DNA from: Euclidia mi | Lineage: Eukaryota; Arthropoda; Insecta; Lepidoptera; Erebidae | Length of the DNA: 64,000 bases | Reading direction: 5' to 3' | Assembly: GCA_944739405.2 (NCBI GenBank) | Contig: OX123196.2 | Location: 71,261,688-71,325,687 of the forward strand | Part shown: positions 32,408 to 42,625 of the stretch, one piece after another | Numbering within the stretch: the stretch's first letter is position 1 | Layout: each line of letters opens with the position of its first letter | The notes under the pieces: generated by a model | Database searches by the model: none | Seen by the model: the letters and a program-made list of their open reading frames with translations, nothing else | What the model was told of the DNA's origin: nothing | Position numbers and translations under genes: made by a program

Positions 32408-35400
32408 CTGGAATGGACAGACAGTTGAATTAATCATCATCATCAGCCTTTAACGGTCCACTGCAGCAATAGGCCTCTCCTTTGAAAGGAGGAATTGGCC
32501 TACTATACCACGCTAGTCAAACGGGTTGGTATAGGATTTGTATCAAGTTTTCCTTCTCTTACAGTGCTGTTCTCTGCATAATATGCTCCCTCTATCGGCT
32601 CTTACGACACCCATGGGATGATATGGGGTGGTGACATTCCGTAATTGAAATACTATCACCTTAAAGTTCTGATAATAAGTTTAGTGTCAATAAAAGAGAT
32701 CAGAGGCTGCAGTGTCTTGCTTTAGATCCTTGGTAACCTCAGGGAAAAGTTGCTTGTCTCCCGCTTTGTTAAGGAGGGAAGTGGATTGTTTATTTTCCAA
32801 CTCCTCCAATATACTTCTGATTAAGTTCGTTGCGGGTTCCACGACAGTTTAACTTTCCCCGGGACTCCACGAGTGTCAAAACTCGGTGTGATGTATGGTC
32901 ACTGCTGCTGAACCTGGCTACATAGGTGACACAGTAGTGGGAATGAGGGGGGGACTAGTCCCAAAAGTAACCTCAGGAAAAAGCAGAAAAGTGACATAAT
33001 TTACCCCTCTTTCTTAAAACCATTATATCCTACACCTCTTCTCTTCGATTTTGTTATTATAGAAAACATGCTAAGATACGATAAGATAAGATATTTTCTC
33101 TTGTTTGCATATTTTTTCATATTCTATTGTTGCCAGGTATCCCAGGCACACCTCTGACTTTATTAATTATCGCTCGCTTAATAATGTGCCCGGTAGATGG
33201 CAATAAGCTCGCCCTCTTGGGATTGGGATTGGGAACGAAAACCGAAACATAACTGGCGAAGTGTGGGTCTGTAATCTGTAATACACCTCTGCCTACCCCT
33301 TCGGGGAATGTATGTCTATTGTTGCGTTTGCATTGTTTGTTAAGTGTGTGCGTCTACTCATAAAACGAAATGCAACAGTTAGAATACAGCTTCTTATATT
33401 CTGCAGAGTTGTCGCAATAAAAAAACACATTTTGTTTTATCTGCACTTACCAATACCTACGTTTATCGTTTTCCCTACGATACGCTTGGGTGTACTAATA
33501 AGTAAGGTGTGGAGGTACTCACGCGTAGGTTTCAAGAGCTGCACAGCGACGAGAGGACTGAGGTACCCGGGGGTGTTATCGTACGGGAAGTAGGTCTCTG
33601 GCAGGCCGGGGTACGGCCAGTACTTCAGCGGACCTAGCGCCTCCACGTCCGCTGGACGCTCGCCTTTGCACGATATCCACACTTTGCGACGCTGGAACGT
33701 AATATGTGGCTATGAGAGATATCCGTAAAGGTGTACCATATGTCATTATCATACAGTCTTTCGCAGTTTGGGGTTGGATCTCAAGATTTAATTACCGTCT
33801 CTTCTCAACTCTCTATTTGGTTTGTGCATTTTCCTTAGTCGTTTCTTACGACAGTCACAGAATGATGATGGGGTAATGAGACGTTGTATTTTTTATTTTA
33901 ATAGGCGGCAAACGAGCAAACGGATCGCCTGATGGTAAGTAATTACCGCCGCCCATGGACACAAGCTGTTGCTTGTGTCCATGGGCGGCGGTAATTACTA
34001 TGGTGTTCCATGGGAGTCACAAGTGCGTTGCCGCCCCTTGGGGCTGGCAAAGGGATAGGATGAGGAGTGGGACGAGGGAGGGAGAAGATATAGGGGATGG
34101 GGCCTCCGGAACTCTCACTCACCGAACGAAACGCAACAGTTTAAGTACTGCTACTTTGCGTCGATTTTCTGTGAGAGGGTAGTACTTCCTCGGTCGAGCC
34201 GGCCCATTCATGCTGAAATCAGCAAGCCTGTCAGTACGTTGTATTCTTTATCTATCACCACACGGCGTAAAAATGGCGTTGGTCATTATAATGAGAATGA
34301 AATGATAGCGCCTTTCTGTACGTCAATGTCGTAGCTTACGTGCTCTAAACATTCTCCATTCTACTCTTACGTACTTATTCTAATAAATATTTTAAATATT
34401 CTTGATCATTATATTCTTTCAAGAAGAATATAATGAGAAGAAGAGAATCATTATATTCTTTCAATCACTTACCTCTTGTGGTGTTGCTGTCTTGATATAA
34501 TCCCTGATATCAGGCGGCATATCGGGCGGCAGGTCACCAGGGTCGTCGTAAAAATCAGGGTTCCAGTCATATAACTGTAACGGCAATAAAATAAATACAT
34601 TATTTATGTAGCATCGTAATCCGGCCCTGGAAATAGGTGAAAGGGATTTGGGACGGTAAATATGTTGTAACCTTTTTGATTACGGTAATGAAACACCGTA
34701 ATGGCGGTTTAAGTTTTTTTTTTTCATGTCATCCTGTGACCACGGCTGGTGTAACCCATGCCGAAACGTCGGGAAAAATAGAAATGTATTTCATCTTTCT
34801 TTTCGTTCATTAACACGATTCAGACCCGTTACATAATCTTTAGTAGGTTTAAGTTTTTTTACTGGGCTGTTGGTCTGGGACCCTTAATCGATTCGAAGGT
34901 CGTGCTTTCGATTCCTGCCTAGGATAAAACTCTGCGTGAAGAATACTAAGATTTGTTTCGTGTCTATCGGTATGTTTAAATTAGGCCTAAATAAATAGGT
35001 AGAGATAACGAGCAGCGATAGCTGACTGGAGAGACCGACAGACTGCTATGCAGAGGGTCTCGGGTTCGAATCCACGGCACGCACCAATGACTTTTCGGAG
35101 TTAAATGCGTATTAAGTTGTTAATTATCGCTTGCTAAACGGTGAAGGAAAACATTGTGAGGAAACCTGCACGTCTGAGAGTTCTCCATAATGTTCTCGAA
35201 AGACATGTGAAGTCTGCTAACCCGCACTAGGCCAGCGTGGTGGACTATGGCCTTACCCTTCTCATAGTAAGAAGAGGCCCGTGTCCAGCAGTGGGTCAGT
35301 ATAAAGGGCTGATGATGAATGAAACACCGTAAGTAATGGTGGTTTAAGTTTTTTTACTGGGCTGTTGGTCTGGGACCCTTAATCGATTCGAAGGTCGTGC

Positions 35401-38400
35401 GTTCGATTCCCGCCTAGGATAAAACTCTGTGTGAAGAATATTCTGATTTGTTTCGTGTCTATCGGTATGTTTAAATTAGCCCTAAATAAATAGGTATGAT
35501 TAAAATGCCTGGTAACCATATGTACAGGTTCTACCGACTTCTGCCTAGTAAGAATTCAGAGATTGTGTGTGTGATACAAAAATAATAATAATAATAGTAC
35601 GTAAAATGTGATCATGGGAACAATATTTAATAAATGGCATAATAATAATAATACTCTACAATATACACACTACACCATCTAGTCCCAAACTAAGCAGAGC
35701 TTGTACTATGGGTACTAGATAATGGATAAACATACATATATACTTTTATTTTTGCAAATACATGCATATTATACATAGAAGCACCCATACCAAGACAAAC
35801 ATCCATGTTCATGCACACAAATGTTTGACTTGAGCGGGAATCGAACCCGCGACCTTCGGCAAAGCAGTCGCTTACACTCCTGCTAAATCTTTCCATTCTT
35901 TTTTTCTAGAGAGCTGTTCTAGTGGAGCCCAGACACAGGCGTAGTCTCGTTAGTTACATATAAAAAGGGCGGATATATTTTCAAGGGTGCAGTAAGTAGG
36001 TGTCCAGGTATAGTGTCCAGGTTTCTTAGCCGAAATACCAAAATACGACTTCACAAAACTGTAATAAGACCTATTCTAACGTATGGCTGCCAAACCTGGA
36101 CACTGACACAAAAGGAGGAGAATAAGCTGTTGGTCGCAGAAAGAAAGGTCCTCCGGAAGATCTTCGGCCCTGTGCAGAGAACTGACGGGAGCTGGCCGAG
36201 TCGCAAAAATGTCGAAATTGAGGAACTCGTAGCCATTCCTAACATAATTGGGGAAATAAAAGCCCACAGACTCCGATGGCTTGGTCACGTCAAGAGAATA
36301 GGAGAGGAACGTAGGGTTAAGAGAGCGTATGTGGGTTGACCAACAGGACGTCGTCCTGTCGGTCGCCCCAGATAGATGGAAAGACGTTGTGGAGCAAGAT
36401 GTTAAGGCACTTCAAGCTGGTGATAGGTGAGAAGTGGCCAAAGATCGGGTGAAGTGGCGTTCTCTCGAATTGGAGGCCAAGGCACATTTTGTCGATGAGC
36501 CATTGGAGTAAGTAATTTATTAAAACTTACCCTGTTCAATTTGACGATCAGACACGGCGTTCTGTTGGGGTATCCGAAGTTGTTGTCTGGTGTGCAGGGT
36601 CCGAAGCTGGTGGTGTCAAAGGCTTGCTAGTAGCTAAATACGACAGGTGTCTTACCCTGTTCAGTTTGACAATGAGACACGGTGTTTTGTTGGGGTATCC
36701 GAAATTGTTCTCTGGAGTGCAGGGTCCGAAGCTGGTGGTGTTGAAGTCGCAGACTTCGGCGCGCGGAGGCTTTACATCGCCGCACACGCGCTGGTTCACT
36801 CCCTTGTTGATTAAGAGGGTCTTGTTGTTGTATGCTGAGGGATAACAATAATAATTAAAATACTTAAAGTGAGAACAAAAAAGATACACTTCAAATCAAT
36901 TTTTTACAATCTTACAGTACCTATTACAGATTGTAAAAATAAGCAAAACCAGTCTACAGTCTAACTGTTAGATTGTAAACTGATTTACGATGGGTTGGAC
37001 TTTACTTATCGTATAGTACATCTCTTCTTTCTCTTAGCGTTATCCCAGTTTCAATCTGGGGTCCGCTTACTAGTCTAACCGGATTTGGCTGAATATTAGC
37101 TTTTCCACAGAGCGACTGCCTGTCTGACCTCCGCAACCCGAAGGGATAGCGATATTCCATGGTTTAGACTAGTGTCAGTTTATTTTAGAAGGTACTGACG
37201 CCCTGTAACGACTGTCAAAGATCTTCATGACAACCGGGACCGACGGCTTAACGTGTTCTCCGAGGCACGGGACAAGCGATAATTAACAATTCAATACGCA
37301 CATAACTCCGAAAAGTCATTGGTGCGCGCCGTGGATTCGAACCTGATACCCTCTGCATGGCAGTCTGTTGGTATATCCACTCGGCTATCGCTGCCTATAC
37401 TACTACTACTAATACTATCGTATAGTACATCTTATACTAATATCTTATACTAATATATAAAGCTGAAGAGTTTGTTTGTTTGTTTGGTTGAACGCCCTAA
37501 TCTCGGGAACTACTGGTCTGATTTGAAAAAATCTTTCAGTGTTAGACAGCCCATTTATCGAGGAAGGCTATAGGCCATATAACATCACGCTATGAGCGAC
37601 GGGAGCGGAGCAGTAAGCCTTGCATAACACGGATGTAACCGTGGGCATCCTCTAGTACAATATATGATACAAAACATGACATTTAAATCATTTTGACGGC
37701 AACCAATATTGAAAAAGTGTTCGAGTAGCCTTCATGAGGAGGGTTAAGTCATTACTTATGGGCACCCGTTTTCAATCGCCAAGTTTATTACAACTTAAGT
37801 TGCTAAGATCCAATTTCAGCACCTCTAGATCCAACCTATCTTCCAGACACGTTTTCTGTTAAACAGATTTATCAGGAATTCAGGAACTTATCAGACAGCG
37901 GTGTATTAGCGATAGCCATAATAAAAAAAAATCGGGCAAGTGCGAGTCTGACTCGCGCACCGAGGGTTCCGTACGCATTTTATCTTATTTGAGGTTGGTG
38001 CTAATTACGCTAGTCTTCTAAATCTGAGGGTCTAGTACCAGTTTACACTCAATCGTCACGGTGGACGATAGCCTAGACGACGGGAACAATTTCCATACAT
38101 TTTCTAAATGCGCCCCCTAGCGGTCTCTATCGATCGTTTCTCTCCATTAGGGGCTCTTTAACAAGTACGAAAATTAACCTTAATTTTCAACTTTTTTAAA
38201 TTTTCAGAATTTTTCCTTTATTTGTGCTGTAGGACCCTGCTTTTGGCCAAATTTCGTGATTCCAGTTCAACGGGAACTACCATATAGGTTTTCGACCCAA
38301 AACCTATAGGGTACTTACGGTTGACCTAGAATTGTCAATTTTTGTCAAAACCAAGGTCTTACAGCACAAGTAAAGGAAAAATTCCGAAAATTAAAAAAAG

Positions 38401-38589
38401 TTGAAAATTAAGGTTAATTTTGGTGCTTACAAGTTTTCGCAAAAATCTAATTTTGACCATATCTTTTTATCGGGTCGACCCAGGACCCTGATTTTTACAC
38501 ACCTAATAGGAAACATAGACCTCAGTATCTGGTATAAATTTCAATTTGCTAGGTCCACCCGTTCCTGAGAAAATCGGTGGTGACACACG

Positions 38590-38632
<43 letters not shown>

Positions 38633-40643
38633 GGACAAGAAAGTGATCTTATAAGGGTTCCTTTTTTACCTTGTGAGGTACGGAACCCTAAAAATAGGTA
38701 CAATAATACTTACGTGCTAAGAACTCGTTGATGTTATTAACATATTTGTTGACGTGTGTGGCGTTATCTGCGTTGTACCATATTAAGGCTCCTTCCTCGA
38801 AGATCAGCGGCCTGTGACCCATGCCTGGGTTAGCACCTGGAAGTACCATGTTTGGTCTTCTTAGAAGCAATAACATAACGGATTTTCTGAAGGTTTGCAG
38901 TTATGTTTCTTATACATTAGAATATAGTTGTTGTTCTGATTAACGACTCACAAGCGGGCAAAGCCGCAGACAAAAGCTATGAGCAATAATTCACTTCTAT
39001 TACACCACTGGGCGTGCAGCGATGCATGAGCGCGGCAATGCATGCTGCAGAAACGAAATTACCGAATTGGAGTGTAAATAATTGTAGGCAGGCATAGCCG
39101 AGTGGAGAGACCGACAGACTGCTAAGCAGATGGTCTCGGGTTCGAATCCACGGCACGCACCAATGATTTTTCGAAGTGTGCGTAATAAATTGTTCATTAT
39201 TACTTGCTAAACGGTGAAGGAAAACATCGCCAGGAAACCTGCATGTCTGAGAGTTCTCCATGATGTTCTCGAAAGACATATGAAGTCTATGTAGTGGACT
39301 ATGGCCTTACCCTTCTCATAGTGAGAAGAGGCCCGTGCCCAGCATACATACATACATACATACATATCGTCACGCCTTTTATCCCCGAGGGGGTAGGCAG
39401 AGGTGTATTTCTACACCCACTTTTCGCCAAATATACTTTAGTCCCACGTAATAAGGGGCGAGCCTATTGCCGTACCGGGCACATTTCCAGACTCCGTGCT
39501 GCTACTGAGAATTTCGTGACAGAAAAAACCCAATAACACTGCCCGACCCAAGAATCGAACCCGGGACCTCCCGATCCCACGCGCACATTTATGCCGCGAG
39601 ACCAACGAGGCAGTCGTATAGGGTTTGATGTCGAGTTTTCCGTCTCTACGCAAAGATGGTATTTGCATCGTGTTATCCCTCAGTCGCCTCTTACGACACC
39701 CACGGGAAGATAGGGGGTGGTGACACTTGTATTTTATGCCGTCAACCACACGGCGTGCCCAGCAGTGGGACAATATAAAAGGCTGATGATGAAGATGAAA
39801 TGATTGTACAGTGTACAATGTACACACAGCGACAAGTCAAGTACCAGTTGCAGTACAGTAAACAGTAACGGTACATAGGTAAAAGTATCTAGTTTGATGA
39901 TTAGCTGTATGGGTGTACATTGGTAAAATCGTTTCTACTGTGTTTTAAGGGGCAACACATATTCAAATTACACAACATTAATGTTGAGTAGCTCCTTGAT
40001 TCCTTCTACAAAATGATCGATTAAACAATAATCATAAACTGCCAGAAATCAAATTCTAGTCAAATTTGTATTCTGGATGTTTGAACACAGCGGAAAATCT
40101 TGCCAAATTTTGAGGTTTTTGAAGGCTCACTTCTCTTTCTATAACTAATTAACTAACAATAATTAATGTTGTAAAATAATGATTGCTCTATTGGTATTAT
40201 CCAGGGAGGAAACGAGCGACTACGTTTGTACGAAAAAGGTCCTTGTGTTTCCTCTTAAGAGTTTCGTGAAGAGACAATTTGGTATCAATGGGGCCATTCA
40301 GAATCATTACCTCCGCTGTTTGGCACTTAGGTGTCATAAACAACTCTCCAGATAATGGAGCCTGAATATGAAAACCTTTTTATCATCACTGAGCACTTAC
40401 CATCGCACAAAAATCATCACAGTGGTTTAAATTTTTTTAATGTGTATTGCGGCACGTGGCCTTTAACTTCATGATGTGAAAAAGTAATAAATATTATCAA
40501 ACTGCTGTGCTTACCTATGATGGAGTCAGCCAGGGTGAAGTAAGGGATCTTGTCGTCCATGGTGGCCATGAGTCCGGTCATGCAGATGGAGAAGAAGATG
40601 ATGATGCAGATGTACATCACCAGGTAGATCAGGCCTATCACCC
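32298..40643 (-). CDS. nrv: Na+/K+-transporting ATPase beta subunit, minus-strand paralogue (5' exon not found)
   Basis: Segments in coding order: 40643-40515, 38836-38714, 36834-36656, 34574-34473, 33691-33523, 32407-32298 = 812 nt, 270 codons including the stop after a split first codon. All introns are GT-AG and the frame is unbroken. Shown: membrane segment (VIGLIYLVMYICIIIFFSIC), GANPGMGHRP, six cysteines in the family order (RVCGD, EVCDF, GPC, TPC, ISCKGE, RCRAWA), sequons NAT, NKT, NTT and NKT, and the end HLEIMID. The cytoplasmic exon that should end just before the phase-1 acceptor at 40643 was not located as far as 64000, so it is either far upstream or missed. Compared with the plus gene, two introns are extra (after DSIIG and after KLNR); the other four junctions agree in place and phase. 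It presumably forms a pump with a different tissue or alpha-subunit preference, but nothing in the sequence shows which. Confidence 0.93.
32435..32655 (-). repeat. Interspersed repeat, family G
   Basis: CCTCTCCTTTGAAAGGAGGA, ATTGGCCTACTATACCACGC, TCTTACAGTGCTGTTCTCTG, TCGGCTCTTACGACACCCAT. Copies are at 47165-47400 (plus) and 53825-54050 (minus). Its CACCACCCCAT...GGGTGTCGTAAGAG module resembles the first module of the composite SINE. Confidence 0.8.
32656..33179. other. Intron sequence, nothing recognised
   Basis: No feature supported. Confidence 0.4.
33180..33310 (+). repeat. SINE family A tail fragment
   Basis: AATGTGCCCGGTAGATGGCA, AATAAGCTCGCCCTCTTGGG, TAATACACCTCTGCCTACCC. Confidence 0.65.
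33523..33691 (-). CDS. nrv: Minus beta-subunit gene, fifth recognised exon
   Basis: 169 nt, phase 0 to 1. Encodes RRKVWISCKGERPADV, YWPYPGLPETYFPY, GYLSPLVAVQLLKPT. Acceptor TTACGTTCCAG, donor GTGAGT. Confidence 0.95.
33895..34237 (-). repeat. Short interspersed repeat, family F, with inverted duplication
   Basis: Standard family-F sequence (TTAATAGGCGGCAAACGAGC to GCCCATTCATGCTGAAATCA), but the ATTACCGCCGCCCATGGACA block is followed by its own reverse complement (33938-33999). Confidence 0.85.
34473..34574 (-). CDS. nrv: Minus beta-subunit gene, fourth recognised exon
   Basis: 102 nt, phase 0 on both sides: DWNPDFYDDPGDLPPDMPPD, IRDYIKTATPQE. It corresponds to the C-terminal half of the plus-gene exon 22029-22321. 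Confidence 0.93.
34575..35009. other. Intron with a local duplication
   Basis: GGGCTGTTGGTCTGGGACCC and about 150 bp after it (34855-35005) are repeated at 35350-35490, on either side of the SINE at 35010-35320. Apart from that nothing recognised. Confidence 0.6.
35010..35320 (+). mobile_element. tRNA-like SINE, family B, full length
   Basis: GCAGCGATAGCTGACTGGAG, GGGTTCGAATCCACGGC, CGCTTGCTAAACGGTGAAGG, GAACATT-type pre-tail and GGCCCGTGTCCAGCAGTGGG, ending GGGCTGATGATGAATG. Confidence 0.88.
35645..35895 (-). mobile_element. tRNA-derived SINE, family D
   Basis: Minus-strand head with GTAAGCGACTGCTTTGCCGA and GGTCGCGGGTTCGATTCCCG, then TGTTTGTCTTGGTATGGGTG and the tail TACAAGCTCTGCTTAGTTTG. 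Confidence 0.85.
35950..36512 (+). mobile_element. C-terminal fragment of an RTE-like LINE
   Basis: Frame 36013-36339 reads RPILTYGCQTWTLTQKEENK, LLVAERKVLRKIFGPVQ, HRLRWLGHVKRI, a C-terminal region typical of endonuclease-reverse transcriptases. After a frameshift near 36340 it goes on with RWKDVVEQDVKAL and ends at a stop near 36511. The catalytic domains are absent, so this is a dead fragment. Confidence 0.8.
36532..36618 (-). pseudogene. Partial duplicate of a beta-subunit exon, with splice donor
   Basis: The 3' half of the exon 36834-36656 is present a second time 37 bp downstream on the minus strand: FDTTSFGPCTPDNNFGYPNR, TPCLIVKLNR, followed by GTAAGT. Thirty codons can be compared; ten differ, seven silently and three conservatively (D/N, D/E, R/K). 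The 5' half of the exon and an acceptor at the matching place are missing, and reading through from the main exon shifts the frame. It may be the relic of a tandem alternative exon. Confidence 0.85.
36656..36834 (-). CDS. nrv: Minus beta-subunit gene, third recognised exon
   Basis: 179 nt; acceptor ATCCCTCAG, donor GTAAGA. Encodes YNNKTLLINKGVNQRVCGDV, KPPRAEVCDFNTTSFGPC, TPENNFGYPNKTPCLIVKLN and R. Holds the first four conserved cysteines. Confidence 0.95.
37007..37432 (-). mobile_element. SINE family C with 17-bp target duplication
   Basis: TATCGTATAGTACATCT is at 37007-37023 and 37416-37432. The 392-bp insert reads on the minus strand from GGCAGCGATAGCCGAGTGGA through GGTTCGAATCCACGGCGCG to the tail complementary to CTCTTAGCGTTATCCCAGTT. 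Confidence 0.92.
37435..37660 (-). repeat. Interspersed repeat, family I
   Basis: Reverse copy of 11590-11810: TTAGTATAAGAT-type end, (GTTT)n, TAATCTCGGGAACTACTGG, and GGGCATCCTCTAGTA at the far end. Confidence 0.78.
37935..38695 (+). repeat. Family-H-like repeat with (ACAG)n
   Basis: CGGGCAAGTGCGAGTCTGAC, CGCGCACCGAGGGTTCCGTA at the left; an (ACAG)n/(CAGA)n run at 38585-38635; TTTTTTACCTTGTGAGGTAC, GGAACCCTAAAA at the right. It has an inner inverted stretch (TTAACCTTAATTTTCAACTT at about 38175 against 38400). Non-coding. Confidence 0.75.
38714..38836 (-). CDS. nrv: Minus beta-subunit gene, second recognised exon
   Basis: 123 nt, phase 1 on both sides: ANPGMGHRPLIFEEGALIWY, NADNATHVNKYVNNINEFLA. 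Acceptor GTACTTCCAG, donor GTAAGT. Confidence 0.95.
39088..39790 (+). mobile_element. SINE family B split by a composite SINE
   Basis: Head GGCATAGCCGAGTGGAGAGA and GGGTTCGAATCCACGGCACG; its 3' end (GTGCCCAGCAGTGGGACAAT, GGCTGATGATGAAG) resumes at 39755 after the insertion at 39345-39754. Confidence 0.9.
39345..39754 (-). mobile_element. Composite SINE (long family A) with 10-bp target duplication
   Basis: GTGCCCAGCA at 39335-39344 is repeated at 39755-39764, exactly where the family-B SINE is split. The 410-bp insert reads on the minus strand from GCCGTGTGGTTGACGGCATA, through TCACCACCCCCTATCTTCCC and GTCCCGGGTTCGATTC, to the tail with (TATG)n. Confidence 0.93.
39791..40514. other. Intron sequence, nothing recognised
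   Basis: No feature supported. Confidence 0.4.
40515..40643 (-). CDS. nrv: Minus beta-subunit gene, membrane-segment exon
   Basis: 129 nt, acceptor TTGGTTTCCAG, donor GTAAGC. Encodes VIGLIYLVMYICIIIFFSIC, MTGLMATMDDKIPYFTLADS, IIG. It starts with two bases of a split codon (xGG, possibly the W of the usual SWG motif), so the N-terminal exon is elsewhere. Confidence 0.95.
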
Positions 40644-40709
40644 CTGGAAACCAACAGCCGTAGCGCTAGTTAGTGGTCGAATTGATTATAAAATGTTCTT
40701 CAAGGAGCC

Positions 40710-40955
40710 TTTGCCTCCGTGGTCCTGTGCATAGCATATGAGTCTACTGATCAAGAGGTCCCGAATTCGATGCCCGGGTGGGTCAAAAGTATTACTGGGT
40801 TTCTCCGATTTCTTAGTAGCAGCACGCAGACTGGCTACCTGCCTGGTAACGACAATAGGCTCGCCCTCTATTATGTGGGACCTAAAAATTCTTAACATGG
40901 CGAAATGTGGGTGTTATATTATACCTCTACCTACTCCTTCGAGGATACAGGCGAG
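40710..40955 (+). mobile_element. SINE family A
   Basis: TTGCCTCCGTGGTCCTGTGC, GAGGTCCCGAATTCGATGCC, GTAGCAGCACGCAGACTGG, tail CGAGGATACAGGCGAGTATA. Confidence 0.82.
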
Positions 40956-41050
40956 TATATAAAAAATTGGGCAAGTGCGAGTCGGACTCGCGCACGAAGG
41001 GTTCCGTACCATCATCTATAAAAGAATATCACGTTTGTTGTATGTATATA

Positions 41051-41564
41051 TGGGCGCAAATTAATATATAATGATTATATTGTTACGAAAATGTTTTTAT
41101 CGCTTAGTTATTAAGATAACTCCAGAAACTTTCAAAGTAAAATCAATTAGTATTATATAACATTATTCTGACACTTATTTTTACGGTAATAAATAACATG
41201 CGTTTATATTTGCATCCTGTTGATAGCGCCATCTGTTGACAATGTTGTAAAGCAGCGTTTAGTTAATAAAATAAATTTGTTAATCGTGTAAAATAAATAA
41301 TTTGGTGTTGTGCAAAATTCATTACAATATTAATGTCGATTTTTGATTAGATTATAATTAATAGTACAGTAATTTCAATTATATGTTGAAAAGGAGTTGT
41401 TAAACGTTACATTAAGTGTAATGACGGTTAGTTTATAAAAAGGACTGTAGTTCGCATTTTAAATCAATTCTGTGCTAGAAATCAACTGATAATAAACCAA
41501 ATAATATTACGTGAGTGTTTTTATTATGGAGTCTGGACACCATAACCCTGGCGTATCGCCGACA
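41051..41564 (+). repeat. 5' LTR
   Basis: 514 bp; one substitution from the 3' LTR (TTAATCGTG here, TTATTCGTG in the other). Confidence 0.95.
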
Positions 41565-42484
41565 GCAGCGGTTGGATAAACGCCCCCTAAGAGACTTCGG
41601 GATCTACGGTTGGCGCGAGAGTGATGGGTCTCTTGGCTTGGCCGCCGTTACCAATGATGACCTGAAGACTGATGCGACAAGCGCTTGGAAGCCGTGTCTG
41701 GCGCTAATCAACCCTGATCAGAGACCACACGGTGTGTCGGAGTTATGGCGAGCACGTCTACACTTCACGTGAGGCCAAGTGCGAGCGAGAGCGACAGAGC
41801 GACTACGACGGGGTGCACGCACCGGGGTGTGCTGTGGCGTGAACGCTGTTCTGCTCCGAGTTCTACCAGAGGTTGCAGATGCGGGTTGTTGATGCACTGA
41901 CCACAGGTATTTATCCAGAGCTGATTTGATTAGTTTTTGAGAAATTTAATTTTATAAATTATGGTGCTTACACGATTACCTACTGTCCCCGTAAGGATTA
42001 CCAGATAAACATTATACAGTCAAAACTATGAACTTTACACCCCAAATAGAACTTTAGGTAACTGTTGTTTATCCACGTTTGGTATATAGCAGTGCTACTG
42101 TGCTTATAGTCATGTTATGCCTATGGCTGGGGCTCTTGTCTCATGTCTGTTTATTAATCGTTAGGCCATGTCGGAAACTTCCTGTAAAACTTACTTATCT
42201 ACACAAGAAAGAGAAAATAGCTTTGTTGTTATGTGGTTCTACTAATGTAATTATTAGTAAAGAACGGTATAACTGCCCTTTTCAAATTGAAGGTCTGATA
42301 TAGATGCATTGTATAAATTACCTGATTTGCTTTCAGTTTAAATAAGCTAATTGATGTGCTGAAGATGCATTCAATTGGTAGTCAATAGGTTATCTCAATA
42401 GTAAAACATTAAAGGAATCAAAACATTATTTATAGCCCTTGGTTACACATTACATAAGGCTAACTAACTGCATTACTTATGGCT

Positions 42485-42625
42485 AGTGCTCACGGCGCGA
42501 TTATATGAAGCCTCTCTTGATAAATGACTATCCGCCACAAAAATAATTATTGCATAAAACCAGTATGTAGTTTCACAGATAAGTGCATTCAACAAAACAA
42601 ACTTCAGTTTTATTATATTAGTACA
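42485..42625 (+). repeat. Degraded family-I repeat inside the LTR element
   Basis: TCTTGATAAATGACTATCCG, AGTTTCACAGATAAGTGCAT and the end TTATTATATTAGTACAGAT. Confidence 0.5.

Noticed and set aside
39438..39827. 129-codon minus-strand open frame
   Set aside because: It is the translation of the composite SINE inserted at 39345-39754.
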